From: SAR324 cluster bacterium
GTDB lineage: Bacteria; SAR324; NAC60-12
NCBI GenBank assembly: GCA_028281495.1
Contig: JANQJU010000020.1
Span: 124,001 to 188,000 of the forward strand
DNA length: 64,000 nt
Direction: 5' to 3'
In this document: in pieces, positions 54,606 to 63,946 of the stretch
Position numbering within the stretch: position 1 is the stretch's first letter
How the letters are laid out: each line of letters opens with the position of its first letter
The notes under the pieces: generated by a model
Database searches by the model: none
Seen by the model: the letters and a program-made list of their open reading frames with translations, nothing else
Told to the model about the DNA's origin: nothing
Position numbers and translations under genes: made by a program

Positions 54606-55364
54606 TCAAAACGTTAGAATTAATGTTACAGCTCCCATATAAGTGCCGCAGTTTCGATTCTTATATTGATTGCTATCTGCAATAAACCAATCAGGGAGTT
54701 GTTTCTGCTGGCGGACTCGTTTTTCCAAACCAATTTGTGCGGAGATGTTTTGAAAACAAACTTCCACCTGTATCTGATTCAACAATCGATAAATCGCGTC
54801 TAGCTTCCATTCTGCCTGTTTGATGAAATTGTATTCAGGATGGCTTCCATAAGCAAAGGGAACTATCAGGACGACGACTCCTCGCTCACTCAAAATTCCT
54901 TCAACACACAATTGTAAAACCTTGAGATCATTCACTTTTTCTTCTGTATTTTTCTTTATGCTATTAAATAACAAACCACACAACACTACGGTATCGAATG
55001 TGACGTTGGCTCTCCGTTGTTCGTTCAAAAAATCCACCACATCCTCACACCAAAACAGCCGCCCCGGATAGTGTTGTCGGCAATGTTGAATGCTTGCTTC
55101 ACTATGGTCCACCCCAAAGTAGTTGCAACGCTTTGGTAAATAACGCAGCAATGTTCCACTCCCACAGGCCAAATCCAATAAGGAAAAAGGCGTGGAAAAG
55201 CGTTCATCCAAAAAAGAAACTGCTGGAGTATAACGAGTGGCATTTTCAGGCATATCGAAATAGGCATAAAAATCAGACTTCCACTCCTCATACATATCGT
55301 GTTGCTCGAAATGAGCCTCGAATCCAATGGGTACTGCCAACCCATTTTGAATCACATTTTCCAT
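54606..55364 (-). CDS. SAM-dependent class I methyltransferase
   Basis: 252 residues from ATG 55364, chosen for its GGAGG site 5-6 nt before; in-frame ATGs at 55385 and 55397 have none. The SAM-binding motif I is FSLLDLACGSGTLLRYL (about residues 60-76), motif II Asp in YFGVDHSEASI, and VVLCGLLFNSIKKN is near motif IV. The substrate is unknown. The following small EamA transporter may export the methylated product, but that is only a guess. Confidence 0.78.
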   Translation of the reverse strand: MENVIQNGLAVPIGFEAHFEQHDMYEEWKSDFYAYFDMPENATRYTPAVSFLDERFSTPFSLLDLACGSGTLLRYLPKRCNYFGVDHSEASIQHCRQHYPGRLFWCEDVVDFLNEQRRANVTFDTVVLCGLLFNSIKKNTEEKVNDLKVLQLCVEGILSERGVVVLIVPFAYGSHPEYNFIKQAEWKLDAIYRLLNQIQVEVCFQNISAQIGLEKRVRQQKQLPDWFIADSNQYKNRNCGTYMGAVTLILTF

Positions 55365-55815
55365 AGTACCTCCGTAAGAAATCATAGTTTCTGTCATGAG
55401 CTTCTACTGCATAACAACTCATTTGTTTGAGTGAATGGAAAACCTAACATCAAAAAAATCAAAAATCTATATGTTTGATAAAAAATATTATCATCTTACT
55501 GCTTTCAATAAAACTCAATAAATTCAATTTTTTATAAAAATTTTTCACTAAAAAATTTCATTAAAACATTTGTCAATAATTTTACTTTGAATCGATTAAA
55601 CTTTTAAATTACTGATATATTTATACTAAAATATATTTTTCAATATTTTTTAACGAACATATTTTCATTCTATGAAAAAAATTTATTTTACTTTTATTTT
55701 CATAAATATTGAAATTCTATCATCAGTTTAATTAATTCAACTAAGAATGATATATTTCAGATTTTAAGAAAAACCTAGTTTTATATCTAAGTCGATTGAG
55801 AACTCAATCAAGTAG

Positions 55816-55889
55816 AAAACAAAATAGATAGGTGAGACTTCGTATGAGGTGAAAAACAAAATAGATAGGTGAGACTTCGTATGAGGTGA
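55816..55889. repeat. 37-bp exact tandem duplication
   Basis: Two identical 37-bp units (start AAAACAAAATAGATAGG, end GTATGAGGTGA) adjoin without a gap at 55816-55852 and 55853-55889. A partial third version may follow at about 55903. Confidence 0.85.
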
Positions 55890-55920
55890 AATGGAGTGAG
55901 GGAGCTTCATATGAAGAATA

Positions 55921-55959
55921 GCGCCTTCTGTGAAAAGACTAGAAAGTTGCTGAAGGCGC
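55921..55959 (-). terminator. Hairpin after the universal stress protein gene
   Basis: GCGCCTTC at 55921-55928 pairs perfectly with GAAGGCGC at 55952-55959 (8 bp, 23-nt loop), starting 9 nt after the stop of the stress-protein gene. A clear T-run is missing on the - strand, so it may slow transcription or protect the mRNA end rather than terminate. Confidence 0.4.
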
Positions 55960-55968
55960 AAATTGAAC

Positions 55969-56844
55969 TCATTTTCCTACCAGCTTATACACAAAAAGCG
56001 GACACCGCGAATGTTGTAAAACGTAATCAGTCGTGCTTCCCATGATAAGACGGCCTAATATAGTATGATCGTGAGCTGACATAACAATCAAACGGGCATT
56101 GATTTCAACGGCTTCGTCTAAGATTTCTAGATAAGGTTTACCGATTCGGATCACACACCTGTAAGAGGAACTGATATCACAATTATGTATAAAAGCTTCC
56201 AAGCTTTGCTGAGCCTCGCGGACAACTCCTTCTTGCTCTGAAGAAAATGTCTGTTCAATATCTGAAAACAAATATTGTTCTTTTGGATTTACAGTGTGCA
56301 GAAAAACCAACTTTGAGTCTGTATGCTGTGCCCAGTCGTCGGCTGCATAAATCACTTGGGCCTCAACTTCAGACATCTCTAAGGGAACTAATATCGTGTT
56401 CTCGAATTGCTCTGTACGATCCTTATAAACATATACCGGGCATTTAGAATGATGCAACACGTAGTCGGTAGTACTACCTAAGATGCGGTCTAACACAGAA
56501 TGATCATGTGCTGACATCATAATCATCTGAGCATCTAATTCTTCTTGTAGGGCTAAGATCTGCAATGCCGGCTTTCCATTCATGATGACCTGTTCATGCG
56601 GTGATTCCACATCTAAGAAATCCACAAAGCCGTCGAGCTTCTTTTGATATTCATCAATAATTTCTTGCTCTTCAGTTATATCAAACGCTTTGTCCGCAGC
56701 CGGTAGATAATAACGTCTTACATAAGGCACTGCATGGATAAAATACAAACGACTCCCTGTCTTTTGTGCCCAGGCGTCCGCAATCTTGACTTTCGGTTTA
56801 TTCACGTCTGTAAAGTCCACAGGAATCAAAATTGATTTAGTCAT
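55969..56844 (-). CDS. Tandem universal stress protein (two Usp domains)
   Basis: 291 residues from ATG 56844 with a GGGGGAAG site; an in-frame ATG at 56859 is inside that site. Two Usp domains: about 1-143 (SILIPVDFTDVNKPKVKIAD, ending GSTTDYVLHHSKCPVYVY) and about 150-291 (TILVPLEMSEVEAQVIYAAD, ending GSTTDYVLQHSRCPLFVYK). In both the ATP-loop that normally reads G-x-x-G is replaced by SAHDH; the following GST is kept. ATP binding may therefore be lost or changed. Such proteins respond to starvation and stress. Confidence 0.9.
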   Translation of the reverse strand: MTKSILIPVDFTDVNKPKVKIADAWAQKTGSRLYFIHAVPYVRRYYLPAADKAFDITEEQEIIDEYQKKLDGFVDFLDVESPHEQVIMNGKPALQILALQEELDAQMIMMSAHDHSVLDRILGSTTDYVLHHSKCPVYVYKDRTEQFENTILVPLEMSEVEAQVIYAADDWAQHTDSKLVFLHTVNPKEQYLFSDIEQTFSSEQEGVVREAQQSLEAFIHNCDISSSYRCVIRIGKPYLEILDEAVEINARLIVMSAHDHTILGRLIMGSTTDYVLQHSRCPLFVYKLVGK

Positions 56845-57447
56845 AATCACTTCCCCCATTGCTATTGTATAAATTGATCACATGATTGATCATGTTGCTG
56901 GTCTATGGCCTCCTGAATTCTAATGAATTCTTTAGCAGCATACATCTCTCAGTCTCATTTTTGAAACTCTTTCCGGCAGATTGGTAGCAGGATTTTCGAT
57001 GATTTTCAGAAGCCCCAATAGGATAGAAACAACTCAAAAATACATGTTCGACTCGCGAACACTTGATAAACTGTTCAAGTCGTCGCCCGTACAGTACCTC
57101 CTCTTTGTTGTTATCAAACCATTGCATTGCTGTAGGGCGTTTGAAGTTCGCCCCTGGACTCGCCTAGAGCTAAAGTCAATTCTTCAAATACTTTCCACAA
57201 CGCATTGAAGAAAATACAACTAATTGGTTAACAAATCAGCCCACTTCAATTTTTTTAAATCGTTTAAGTCAAGTCAAAATAATGAATAAAACTTATCTTT
57301 TTTAGATTTACTTCAAAAATCACGAATTTCAACTTGACCTTTAACTTAATATATTAATGTGCTACATTATTTTTAGCTGTAATCCTCGTATGTCGACCAA
57401 AGGACAGGAAGACCTTTCACTAATTCTAAACCCCAAAAGGAGCGTGT
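56845..57447. other. Intergenic region between divergent usp and cyanophycinase genes
   Basis: About 600 nt without a supported gene. Small frames at 56903-57208 on both strands lack starts and composition of real genes. The last 150 nt before 57448 are AT-rich (TTGACC at 57334 with several TATTAA-like boxes after it), but spacing does not fit a clean sigma-70 promoter, so none is called. Confidence 0.4.
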
Positions 57448-58299
57448 ATGAAGGGAGAGCTGATACTAATCGGAGGAGCAGAAGATAAGATCTATGACAA
57501 AGTCGTCCTCAAACGCATAGTGAGTATCAACAATGCACGTAGTGTTGCTATCATTCCTACGGCCAGCTATGGATATCCGGAAGAGCTTGGTGAAGAATAT
57601 ACGGATATCTTCCGCACTTTAGGCGTCACCATGACTCACGTTCTGGATATTCGTTCTCAAACTGAAGCGGAAGATCCCCGCTATATTGAGATGCTAGAAG
57701 GCGTTGACTTGATATTTTTTACCGGTGGAGACCAAGTTCGCTTAGTAGAAATCTTACGCAAAAGTCCCGTGCTGCAAGAAATTCGCAAACAACATTTATC
57801 AGGGTGTTCCATTGCTGGAACGAGCGCGGGTGCTGCCGCATCCGGTGATCCAATGATCTATGATGGCGACAAATACGGTTTTCAGAAAGGATCGGTAAAC
57901 TTCAGTGAGGGATTCGGATTCATCAAAGGCATCACTATCGATACACACTTTGTAAAACGTGGACGCATCTCTCGATTGACTCAATTCCTGGTCTCTGGGC
58001 ACAATCAATATGCCTTAGGCTTGGCAGAAGACACCGCCCTCATGATCAATGCCAACTATCAAGCTGAGGTAGTTGGCAGCGGAGTGGTCACGGCTCTTAG
58101 CAGCCGCTATGTGACTTATTCCAACTACAACCAAATCGAGGAAGATGCCCATATTACTGTCGATGGTATGCGACTGAGCTTTCTTGCAACGGGTTCTGTT
58201 TTTGATCTTAAAAGTTGGTCTCATGTCACGACCCGTCCCAAAATTCGCCGCAGCATTTCCGACCAAAATCAAGACTACCTTCAGGCTAAAACAGCCTAA
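57448..58299 (+). CDS. cphB: Cyanophycinase (CphB-like serine peptidase)
   Basis: 283 residues, S51-family peptidase that cuts the arginine-aspartate polymer cyanophycin to beta-Asp-Arg dipeptides. GELILIGGAEDKI opens the protein, FFTGGDQVRL is the substrate-loop region, and GCSIAGTSAGAAASGDPMI carries the nucleophile Ser in GTSAGA. VNFSEGFGF and DTHFVKRGRISRL are also conserved in cyanophycinases. An AAAAGGAGCG site precedes ATG 57448. Two cyanophycin-synthetase-like genes follow. Because those synthetases look altered, the natural polymer may differ from true cyanophycin. Confidence 0.9.
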   Translation: MKGELILIGGAEDKIYDKVVLKRIVSINNARSVAIIPTASYGYPEELGEEYTDIFRTLGVTMTHVLDIRSQTEAEDPRYIEMLEGVDLIFFTGGDQVRLVEILRKSPVLQEIRKQHLSGCSIAGTSAGAAASGDPMIYDGDKYGFQKGSVNFSEGFGFIKGITIDTHFVKRGRISRLTQFLVSGHNQYALGLAEDTALMINANYQAEVVGSGVVTALSSRYVTYSNYNQIEEDAHITVDGMRLSFLATGSVFDLKSWSHVTTRPKIRRSISDQNQDYLQAKTA

Positions 58300-58512
58300 A
58301 AGATTGACCCTTGTTTTGCCATTGGGTTTCCGCTACACCTGTCTACACAAGGCACCGTTGGATCCTAAGGAACTGACGGTCCGCCTCGACCCTTGATCTC
58401 TCATTTTTTTGGCAAAGCACACCATTTGACAACTCATAGAACCTAGTTTCGCTGTGCTAAATATGCCCAATACCCTTCGTCCTTTATTGGCCCCTGAATC
58501 GGAGAAACGGTT

Positions 58513-60423
58513 ATGCAGTCCGAATTAGAAACCCCACAAGATTTCACTGTTCGTAAATTCTATAGTTACCCAGGACCGAATTTTTATCTCAATCGCGCGG
58601 CCTTAGTATTCAATCTGTATCTTGATCCTAATGGGCGGAGCGTGAATTTTTATGAACCGGAGATCCTCGATGTCTTCCCACAGCTGGAAGAAAAACTCCC
58701 ACCTCGTTTGATCGATCTGTTTGCTGAAACTCTTATTCAGGTCCTCAAGATGGATATCGATCTCTATCTCAATGAATACAGCATCAGTCGAGACGGAGAA
58801 GAATATGTAGTTGCCGTCGAATACTTTGACGAAATCGTTGCTGAAGACGCTGTCCATTTAGTCGCTGATTGGTTTTCTGCTATGACAGAGGATCTTAATT
58901 TTGATTTTCAGGACCGATTTAAAGAATTGCAGGATGACTTCGACCGAACCCTATATGGCGGCCCTACCATTTATTCGCTCATCGAGGCTGGATTGAAGCA
59001 GGAAATTCCTGTGCTTTATCTTCCAGAAGAAAACCAATTCCAGTGGGGATATGGAAAAAAACAACGACGAGGCCGGTCTACCATCTTTCATACCGATGGC
59101 ATCAAAGACACCGAGTTCACCTCCTTCAAAGATTCAGTAAAAGACTTTTTAACGAGCTGTGGATTCCCTACACCAAATGGAGCAACTGTCTTTGACGAAG
59201 AAGAAGCTGTAGAAGAGGCTGAGGAAATTGGCTACCCTGTCGTAATCAAACCCGTGGCTGGTCACAAAGGAAGTGGTGTGACCACCAATATCCAAACAGA
59301 AGAAGATATTCGGCAAGCCGTAAGAAATATTCTAGAAGATGATGAAGACCGTGAAGCGGCTCAAGGTGGGATTATCGTAGAAACCTATATCACTGGAATG
59401 GATCATCGCTTATTGGTCGTTAATGGAAAATTTGCAGCTGCGTTAGAACGGATTCCAGCGTATGTCGAGGGCAATGGCAAAGACACTATTTCCGAGTTGA
59501 TTGACGAAGAAAATCAAAAAGAGATCCGTCAAGGCCATACCCGCTCCCCTCTAGCTCGTATCAAAATCGACGATGACCTACAGAACTTCTTGGAACTACA
59601 AGACCTCTCATTGAGTGCAATTCCTGATAAAGATGAAAGGATCTATTTACGACGTGTTGCCAATATTTCCGCTGGTGGAGTTTCCATCAATGTAACAGAC
59701 AACATCCACCCTAAAAATGCAAAAATGGCAGAAGACATTGCCAAGTTCTTTAATATCTCCGTGTTAGGAATTGACGTGCTAGCCGAAGATATTTCTTTAC
59801 CTTGGAATGAGAGCAGTTTCGGTATCATTGAAATCAATGCGGGTCCCGGTATCTTTATGCATTTGGCTCCAGCCATAGGAGGCTCAATCAACGTACCGAG
59901 TTTGATCATACAATCTCACTTTCCTGAACCCAAGACTGCCCGTGTTCCAATCATCGTAGGAAATCAGCTGACTTTAAATTTTTGCCAGCGCTTGCATGAT
60001 CGCTTGCGGGCCATGAAGCCCAATATTGAATTTGGTTGTTTAGTCGAAGAAGGCATTTTCTTTAACGGTTCTTACTTTCACAGACACAAACACCATGATC
60101 GCAATGTACAAATCCTCCTTCGTAATCCCAAATTGGATTTTGCCGTTTTCAATCATACCAAGGACAATATCTTTGATTATGGAACCATGCACCACGGTGC
60201 GGATATCGTTATTCTTGAGGACCCCCATCAAGCAGAAGAAACTTTAGAGCGTGATTTGCTACCAGGAGGTTATTTTATCGATGTCCGAGAAAACGAAATT
60301 ATTGTGTTCCATAATGATGATGAGGAAGGAAGCTTCATGATCCACCATCCGGAAGATAAAGAATCTGTTCTGATGTCCATGCTCGAACCACTCTTGAAAG
60401 GCCTGATAGCTCAATATGATTGA
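58513..60423 (+). CDS. Cyanophycin-synthetase-like protein A: intact ATP-grasp, vestigial Mur-ligase tail
   Basis: 636 residues; normal CphA has about 870-900. Residues 1-175 correspond to a divergent CphA N domain (SYPGPNFYLNRAALVFNL). Residues about 205-465 are the ATP-grasp domain with its expected motifs: VVIKPVAGHKGSGVTTNI, GMDHRLLVVNGKFAAALERIP, YLRRVANISAGGVSINVTD and IIEINAGPGIFMHLAP. Residues 478-490 (VPIIVGNQLTLNF) sit where CphA has the Mur-ligase GTNGKTT loop; the P-loop is gone. Residues 505-585 keep a degraded Mur-like section (EEGIFFNGSYF, RNPKLDFAVFNHTKDNIFDYG) and the rest is missing. A GGAG site precedes the ATG. The stop overlaps the next gene by 8 nt. In CphA the ATP-grasp unit adds Asp to the backbone. 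Confidence 0.85.
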   Translation: MQSELETPQDFTVRKFYSYPGPNFYLNRAALVFNLYLDPNGRSVNFYEPEILDVFPQLEEKLPPRLIDLFAETLIQVLKMDIDLYLNEYSISRDGEEYVVAVEYFDEIVAEDAVHLVADWFSAMTEDLNFDFQDRFKELQDDFDRTLYGGPTIYSLIEAGLKQEIPVLYLPEENQFQWGYGKKQRRGRSTIFHTDGIKDTEFTSFKDSVKDFLTSCGFPTPNGATVFDEEEAVEEAEEIGYPVVIKPVAGHKGSGVTTNIQTEEDIRQAVRNILEDDEDREAAQGGIIVETYITGMDHRLLVVNGKFAAALERIPAYVEGNGKDTISELIDEENQKEIRQGHTRSPLARIKIDDDLQNFLELQDLSLSAIPDKDERIYLRRVANISAGGVSINVTDNIHPKNAKMAEDIAKFFNISVLGIDVLAEDISLPWNESSFGIIEINAGPGIFMHLAPAIGGSINVPSLIIQSHFPEPKTARVPIIVGNQLTLNFCQRLHDRLRAMKPNIEFGCLVEEGIFFNGSYFHRHKHHDRNVQILLRNPKLDFAVFNHTKDNIFDYGTMHHGADIVILEDPHQAEETLERDLLPGGYFIDVRENEIIVFHNDDEEGSFMIHHPEDKESVLMSMLEPLLKGLIAQYD

Positions 60424-61948
60424 TCCAAATCAGTACACTGTTACAAAGGGTCCGTTAACCCTCTGCGATACCTACATTATTGAAGGGGCCAACTACTTCA
60501 GTTGGGGGCCTGTTGTAGTTTTCTCGCTAGATCTAGGGGAATTTGATGAAGTCTTTACCAACACAATTCCCAACTTTTCCCAGACTCTAATGAGGCTCTT
60601 GCCTTCGATGCATGAGCATCACTGCTCCCCAGGTCGGCCAGGCGGATTTTTTGAGCGGCTCCAAGACGGTACTTTATTAGGTCATGTTGCCGAGCATGTT
60701 ATCATCGAACTACAAACGATGGCTGGAATGGATGTAGGTTTTGGAAAGACACGCTTATCTCCCACACCCGGTGTGTACAATGTGGTTTTTCGCTTTTTTA
60801 ACGAGGCTGCTGGCTTCTTTGCGGGCAAAGCAGGTATAAACCTGATCAACGCATTGCTCGAGGGGAAGTCTTTCGATATTCCAGAAGTCGTTAAAACACT
60901 TTCAGAAATTTGGCAAAAGACTCAGCTTCATCCTGTTCTCAATGCGGTCGCTGAAGAAGCGGACTATCGACGAATCCCTGTGTTTCGCTCACAACAGGTC
61001 GATCAAGTTGTCGTAGGAAGTGGTAAATATCAAAAGCAGCTTCAGCTCGAATCATCAGACGACGTTTATCATGTTACAATCACTAAAAAATCTATCCACC
61101 ATCTTCAGAATTCTACAGAAATCGAAGACGTTACTGAACGGCAAGAACACCTCACATTGAGACACAAAGAAGAACAAAAGGTTGGAAAACAAATCGTTGA
61201 CCAATTATTCCCTCAAGAAATCGGCACCCATGTACCGCTCTTTTCTGTCACCGGTAGTGTTGGAGTTGCAACGGCTTCGCAGCTTCTAAGACATGGTTTA
61301 CAGCAACGAGGCCTCGAAGTAGGAGCCGCCACATCTCAAGGTCTATTTGTAAATAGAAAACTTCAACAACAAGAAGACGCAACTCTGAGACCTTTCGTCA
61401 CTAGTCTCCTCAAAGATCCAACTTTAAACTCACTGGTAATAGAAAGCCCATTGGAAACAATCCTCAGTCATGGGTTGGGTTATAGTCTGGCTGATTTTGG
61501 TATTATACTGAATCTGGAAAAAACGGACTTTGACAACAAAAACATTCGTCTGGTCGATCTTGATGATGTGGCCTACGCTCATGCTCTAGTGGTTGAAGAA
61601 ATATATCCTCAGGGTTACGCGATTCTCAATGCTGATGTCGGATTGATTCGCGAAATGGAAGATCGTATTGATAGCCGCTTGATTTGGTTTTCCCAAGACT
61701 CCAAGCATAAATTGATCCGCAGTCATATGAGAAAAAACGGCATATCCGTTGTGTTGGATGGGAAATCGGTGGTAATTTTGGAAGGAAGAAAACACATTAG
61801 AGTGATCAATTTGAATAATGTTCCGTTTTACAGCAAAACCCCTGGCACATACTCGATCGACATTCTATTGGCAAGTGTGGCAGCCTTTCATGCATTTGGT
61901 CTTTCTTTAGAAGTCATCCAAGAGAGCTTAACGAGTTTCGGAGAATAA
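60416..61948 (+). CDS. Cyanophycin-synthetase-like protein B: N domain plus Mur-like domain, ATP-grasp deleted
   Basis: 510 residues. Residues about 8-205 follow the CphA N domain closely: [61 protein letters not shown] over residues about 87-113, and [10 protein letters not shown]. The ATP-grasp domain (about 250 residues in CphA) is missing; a short linker leads to [20 protein letters not shown], which in CphA lies directly before the Mur P-loop. The P-loop reads TGSVGVATA where CphA has TGTNGKTTT, so Lys is Val284. The rest of the Mur domain is full length ([40 protein letters not shown]) but the metal-binding ETARGG segment is ESPLET. Likely a non-catalytic partner of protein A, or a subunit with altered chemistry. 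Confidence 0.85.
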   Translation: MIDPNQYTVTKGPLTLCDTYIIEGANYFSWGPVVVFSLDLGEFDEVFTNTIPNFSQTLMRLLPSMHEHHCSPGRPGGFFERLQDGTLLGHVAEHVIIELQTMAGMDVGFGKTRLSPTPGVYNVVFRFFNEAAGFFAGKAGINLINALLEGKSFDIPEVVKTLSEIWQKTQLHPVLNAVAEEADYRRIPVFRSQQVDQVVVGSGKYQKQLQLESSDDVYHVTITKKSIHHLQNSTEIEDVTERQEHLTLRHKEEQKVGKQIVDQLFPQEIGTHVPLFSVTGSVGVATASQLLRHGLQQRGLEVGAATSQGLFVNRKLQQQEDATLRPFVTSLLKDPTLNSLVIESPLETILSHGLGYSLADFGIILNLEKTDFDNKNIRLVDLDDVAYAHALVVEEIYPQGYAILNADVGLIREMEDRIDSRLIWFSQDSKHKLIRSHMRKNGISVVLDGKSVVILEGRKHIRVINLNNVPFYSKTPGTYSIDILLASVAAFHAFGLSLEVIQESLTSFGE

Positions 61949-61950
61949 TC

Positions 61951-63930
61951 ATGTCCCAGTTCGAACTTCAGGCAGATTTTCAACCTACTGGTGATCAACC
62001 AGAAGCTATTCGGCGGTTGGTTAATGGAATTCAAGCCAGCAAAAAACACCAAACTTTATTAGGGATTACTGGCTCAGGAAAAACTTATACAATGGCCAAC
62101 ATCATCCAGCAAATTCAGCGTCCAACTTTGGTTGTTGCTCATAATAAAACTTTGGTGGCACAATTATATAACGAGTTTAAAGATTTCTTTCCTAACAATG
62201 CTGTGGAATACTTTGTTAGCTTCTATGACTACTACCAGCCAGAAGCGTATGTCCCCAACAAGGATCTCTATATCGAAAAAGACACTTCCATCAATGACGA
62301 GCTAGAACGGCTCCGTCTTTCAGCCACTCGCTCCTTGCTCGAACGAGAAGATGTGATCATTGTCAGTAGTGTTTCTTGCATCTATGGTTTAGGTTCTCCT
62401 GAAGAATATGGAGGAATGATGCTCTATTTGAAGGAGGGCCATCGAATCTCACGAAGCGACTTGCTAGACCGATTGATCGAACTACGATACGAGCGTAACG
62501 ACTTTGATTTCCATCGAGGTACTTTCCGAGTTCGAGGAGATGTGGTCGAAGTGTTTATGGCAGAATCTGAGTATGCAGTTCGCTTAGAACTTTTTGGTGA
62601 CGAGCTAGATGCCTTGACTAAGTTTGATCCGCTTACAGGCAAAAAAAGAGAAAAGCTTTCGAAGATAGCAATCTATCCCAATTCGCATTACGTCACTCCT
62701 GCTGATCAAATGCCTGAAACGATCAAACTGATTCGTCATGAATTAAAGGAACGTCTTGCTGAATTTCATCGGAATGACCAAGTCGTCGAGTATCATCGTT
62801 TAAAACAAAGGACAGAATATGACCTAGAAATGCTTGAACAAACCGGCTTTTGTAAGGGAATCGAAAACTACAGCCGCATTCTTCAACGGCGTGAACCAGG
62901 CTCAGCTCCTCCTACGTTAATCGACTACTTCCCTCGAAATTCGCTAATTTTTATCGATGAAAGCCATGTCAGTATTCCCCAAATTCGTGGTATGCATGCG
63001 GGCGATCAATCACGGAAAACTACTTTGGTAGAACACGGTTTCCGACTTCCTTCGGCGTTAGACAATCGTCCACATAAATTTGAAGAATTCGAAGGAGTGA
63101 AACAACTAAAAATTTATGTATCTGCCACTCCAGGTCCCTATGAATTGGGTAAGTCTGATGTGATGGCTGAACAAGTCATCCGCCCTACAGGTTTGCTGGA
63201 TCCTAAAGTAGAAGTTCGCCCCGTATTAGGCCAAGTGGATGACATGTTAGAAGAGATCCGAAATCGGGTAGCTCGAGAGGAGAGGGTTTTGATCACGACA
63301 TTAACGAAACGGATGGCCGAGGACTTAACTGAGTATTATGACGATTTGGATATCCGCGTGCGTTATCTACACTCCGATATCGATGCCGTAGAACGAACCC
63401 AGATCTTGCACGATTTAAGAAGTGGAGAGTTTGACGTTTTGGTCGGCATCAATCTGTTACGAGAGGGTTTAGATCTTCCAGAGGTATCTCTTGTAGGAAT
63501 TTTTGACGCAGACAAGGAAGGCTTTCTGCGATCAACCACTTCACTCATCCAGACCATCGGCCGTGCAGCTAGAAACTCAAACGGGATGGTGATTATGTAT
63601 GCTGATAAAATAACGGATTCCATGCAAAATGCGATTGCTATCACGGTAGGAAGGCGTGAGAAGCAAATTGAATATAACCGGATGCATGGCATCACTCCAA
63701 AAACTATTTACAAACGTCTTCAGGATTCTTTGGCTTCGACAGACGAAATGGTTGTTGCTGAAACAGAAGCTACCTATCGAACTCAAAACCAGATGGAAAA
63801 CCAAATCAAGCAATTGGAAAAAGAAATGCGGGATGCAGCGGAAGCTTTGGAATTTGAACGCGCTGCGGAGCTTCGTGACCGTGTCAAAGAACTCCGTAGA
63901 CAAATGATCGGCTTGGCTTCGATTAACTGA
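61951..63930 (+). CDS. uvrB: Excinuclease ABC subunit B
   Basis: 659 residues, standard UvrB length. [15 protein letters not shown] is Walker A, the beta-hairpin region has [29 protein letters not shown] [16 protein letters not shown] follows, [10 protein letters not shown] is Walker B, and the UVR domain ends the protein ([22 protein letters not shown]). It verifies lesions and loads UvrC in nucleotide excision repair. It begins 2 nt after the second synthetase-like gene, so at least part of its transcription probably comes from the polymer locus. Confidence 0.98.
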   Translation: MSQFELQADFQPTGDQPEAIRRLVNGIQASKKHQTLLGITGSGKTYTMANIIQQIQRPTLVVAHNKTLVAQLYNEFKDFFPNNAVEYFVSFYDYYQPEAYVPNKDLYIEKDTSINDELERLRLSATRSLLEREDVIIVSSVSCIYGLGSPEEYGGMMLYLKEGHRISRSDLLDRLIELRYERNDFDFHRGTFRVRGDVVEVFMAESEYAVRLELFGDELDALTKFDPLTGKKREKLSKIAIYPNSHYVTPADQMPETIKLIRHELKERLAEFHRNDQVVEYHRLKQRTEYDLEMLEQTGFCKGIENYSRILQRREPGSAPPTLIDYFPRNSLIFIDESHVSIPQIRGMHAGDQSRKTTLVEHGFRLPSALDNRPHKFEEFEGVKQLKIYVSATPGPYELGKSDVMAEQVIRPTGLLDPKVEVRPVLGQVDDMLEEIRNRVAREERVLITTLTKRMAEDLTEYYDDLDIRVRYLHSDIDAVERTQILHDLRSGEFDVLVGINLLREGLDLPEVSLVGIFDADKEGFLRSTTSLIQTIGRAARNSNGMVIMYADKITDSMQNAIAITVGRREKQIEYNRMHGITPKTIYKRLQDSLASTDEMVVAETEATYRTQNQMENQIKQLEKEMRDAAEALEFERAAELRDRVKELRRQMIGLASIN

Positions 63931-63946
63931 AAAATTTGATACAGAT

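Larger units (their letters stand above)
55365..55968. other. Very AT-rich intergenic region with a tandem repeat
   Basis: About 600 nt with no supported gene. Positions 55440-55770 are almost pure A/T in places. A 37-bp unit is repeated exactly at 55816-55852 and 55853-55889; a short reading frame there only reflects the repeat. A 12-bp palindrome CTTCATATGAAG lies at 55905-55916. This region separates the methyltransferase operon from the stress-protein gene. Confidence 0.5.

Noticed and set aside
55764..55961. Small - strand reading frame in the AT-rich gap
   Set aside because: It is produced by the 37-bp duplication read in an open frame; it has no ribosome site and repeats itself.
56903..57208. 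Small frames on both strands between usp and cyanophycinase
   Set aside because: No start signal, no protein-like composition and overlapping each other in opposite directions.
58513..61948. The two cyanophycin-synthetase-like genes as one gene broken by a frameshift
   Set aside because: Both proteins have their own N domain and their own Mur-like region, so joining them would give duplicated domains. The short overlap with a fresh start fits two genes.
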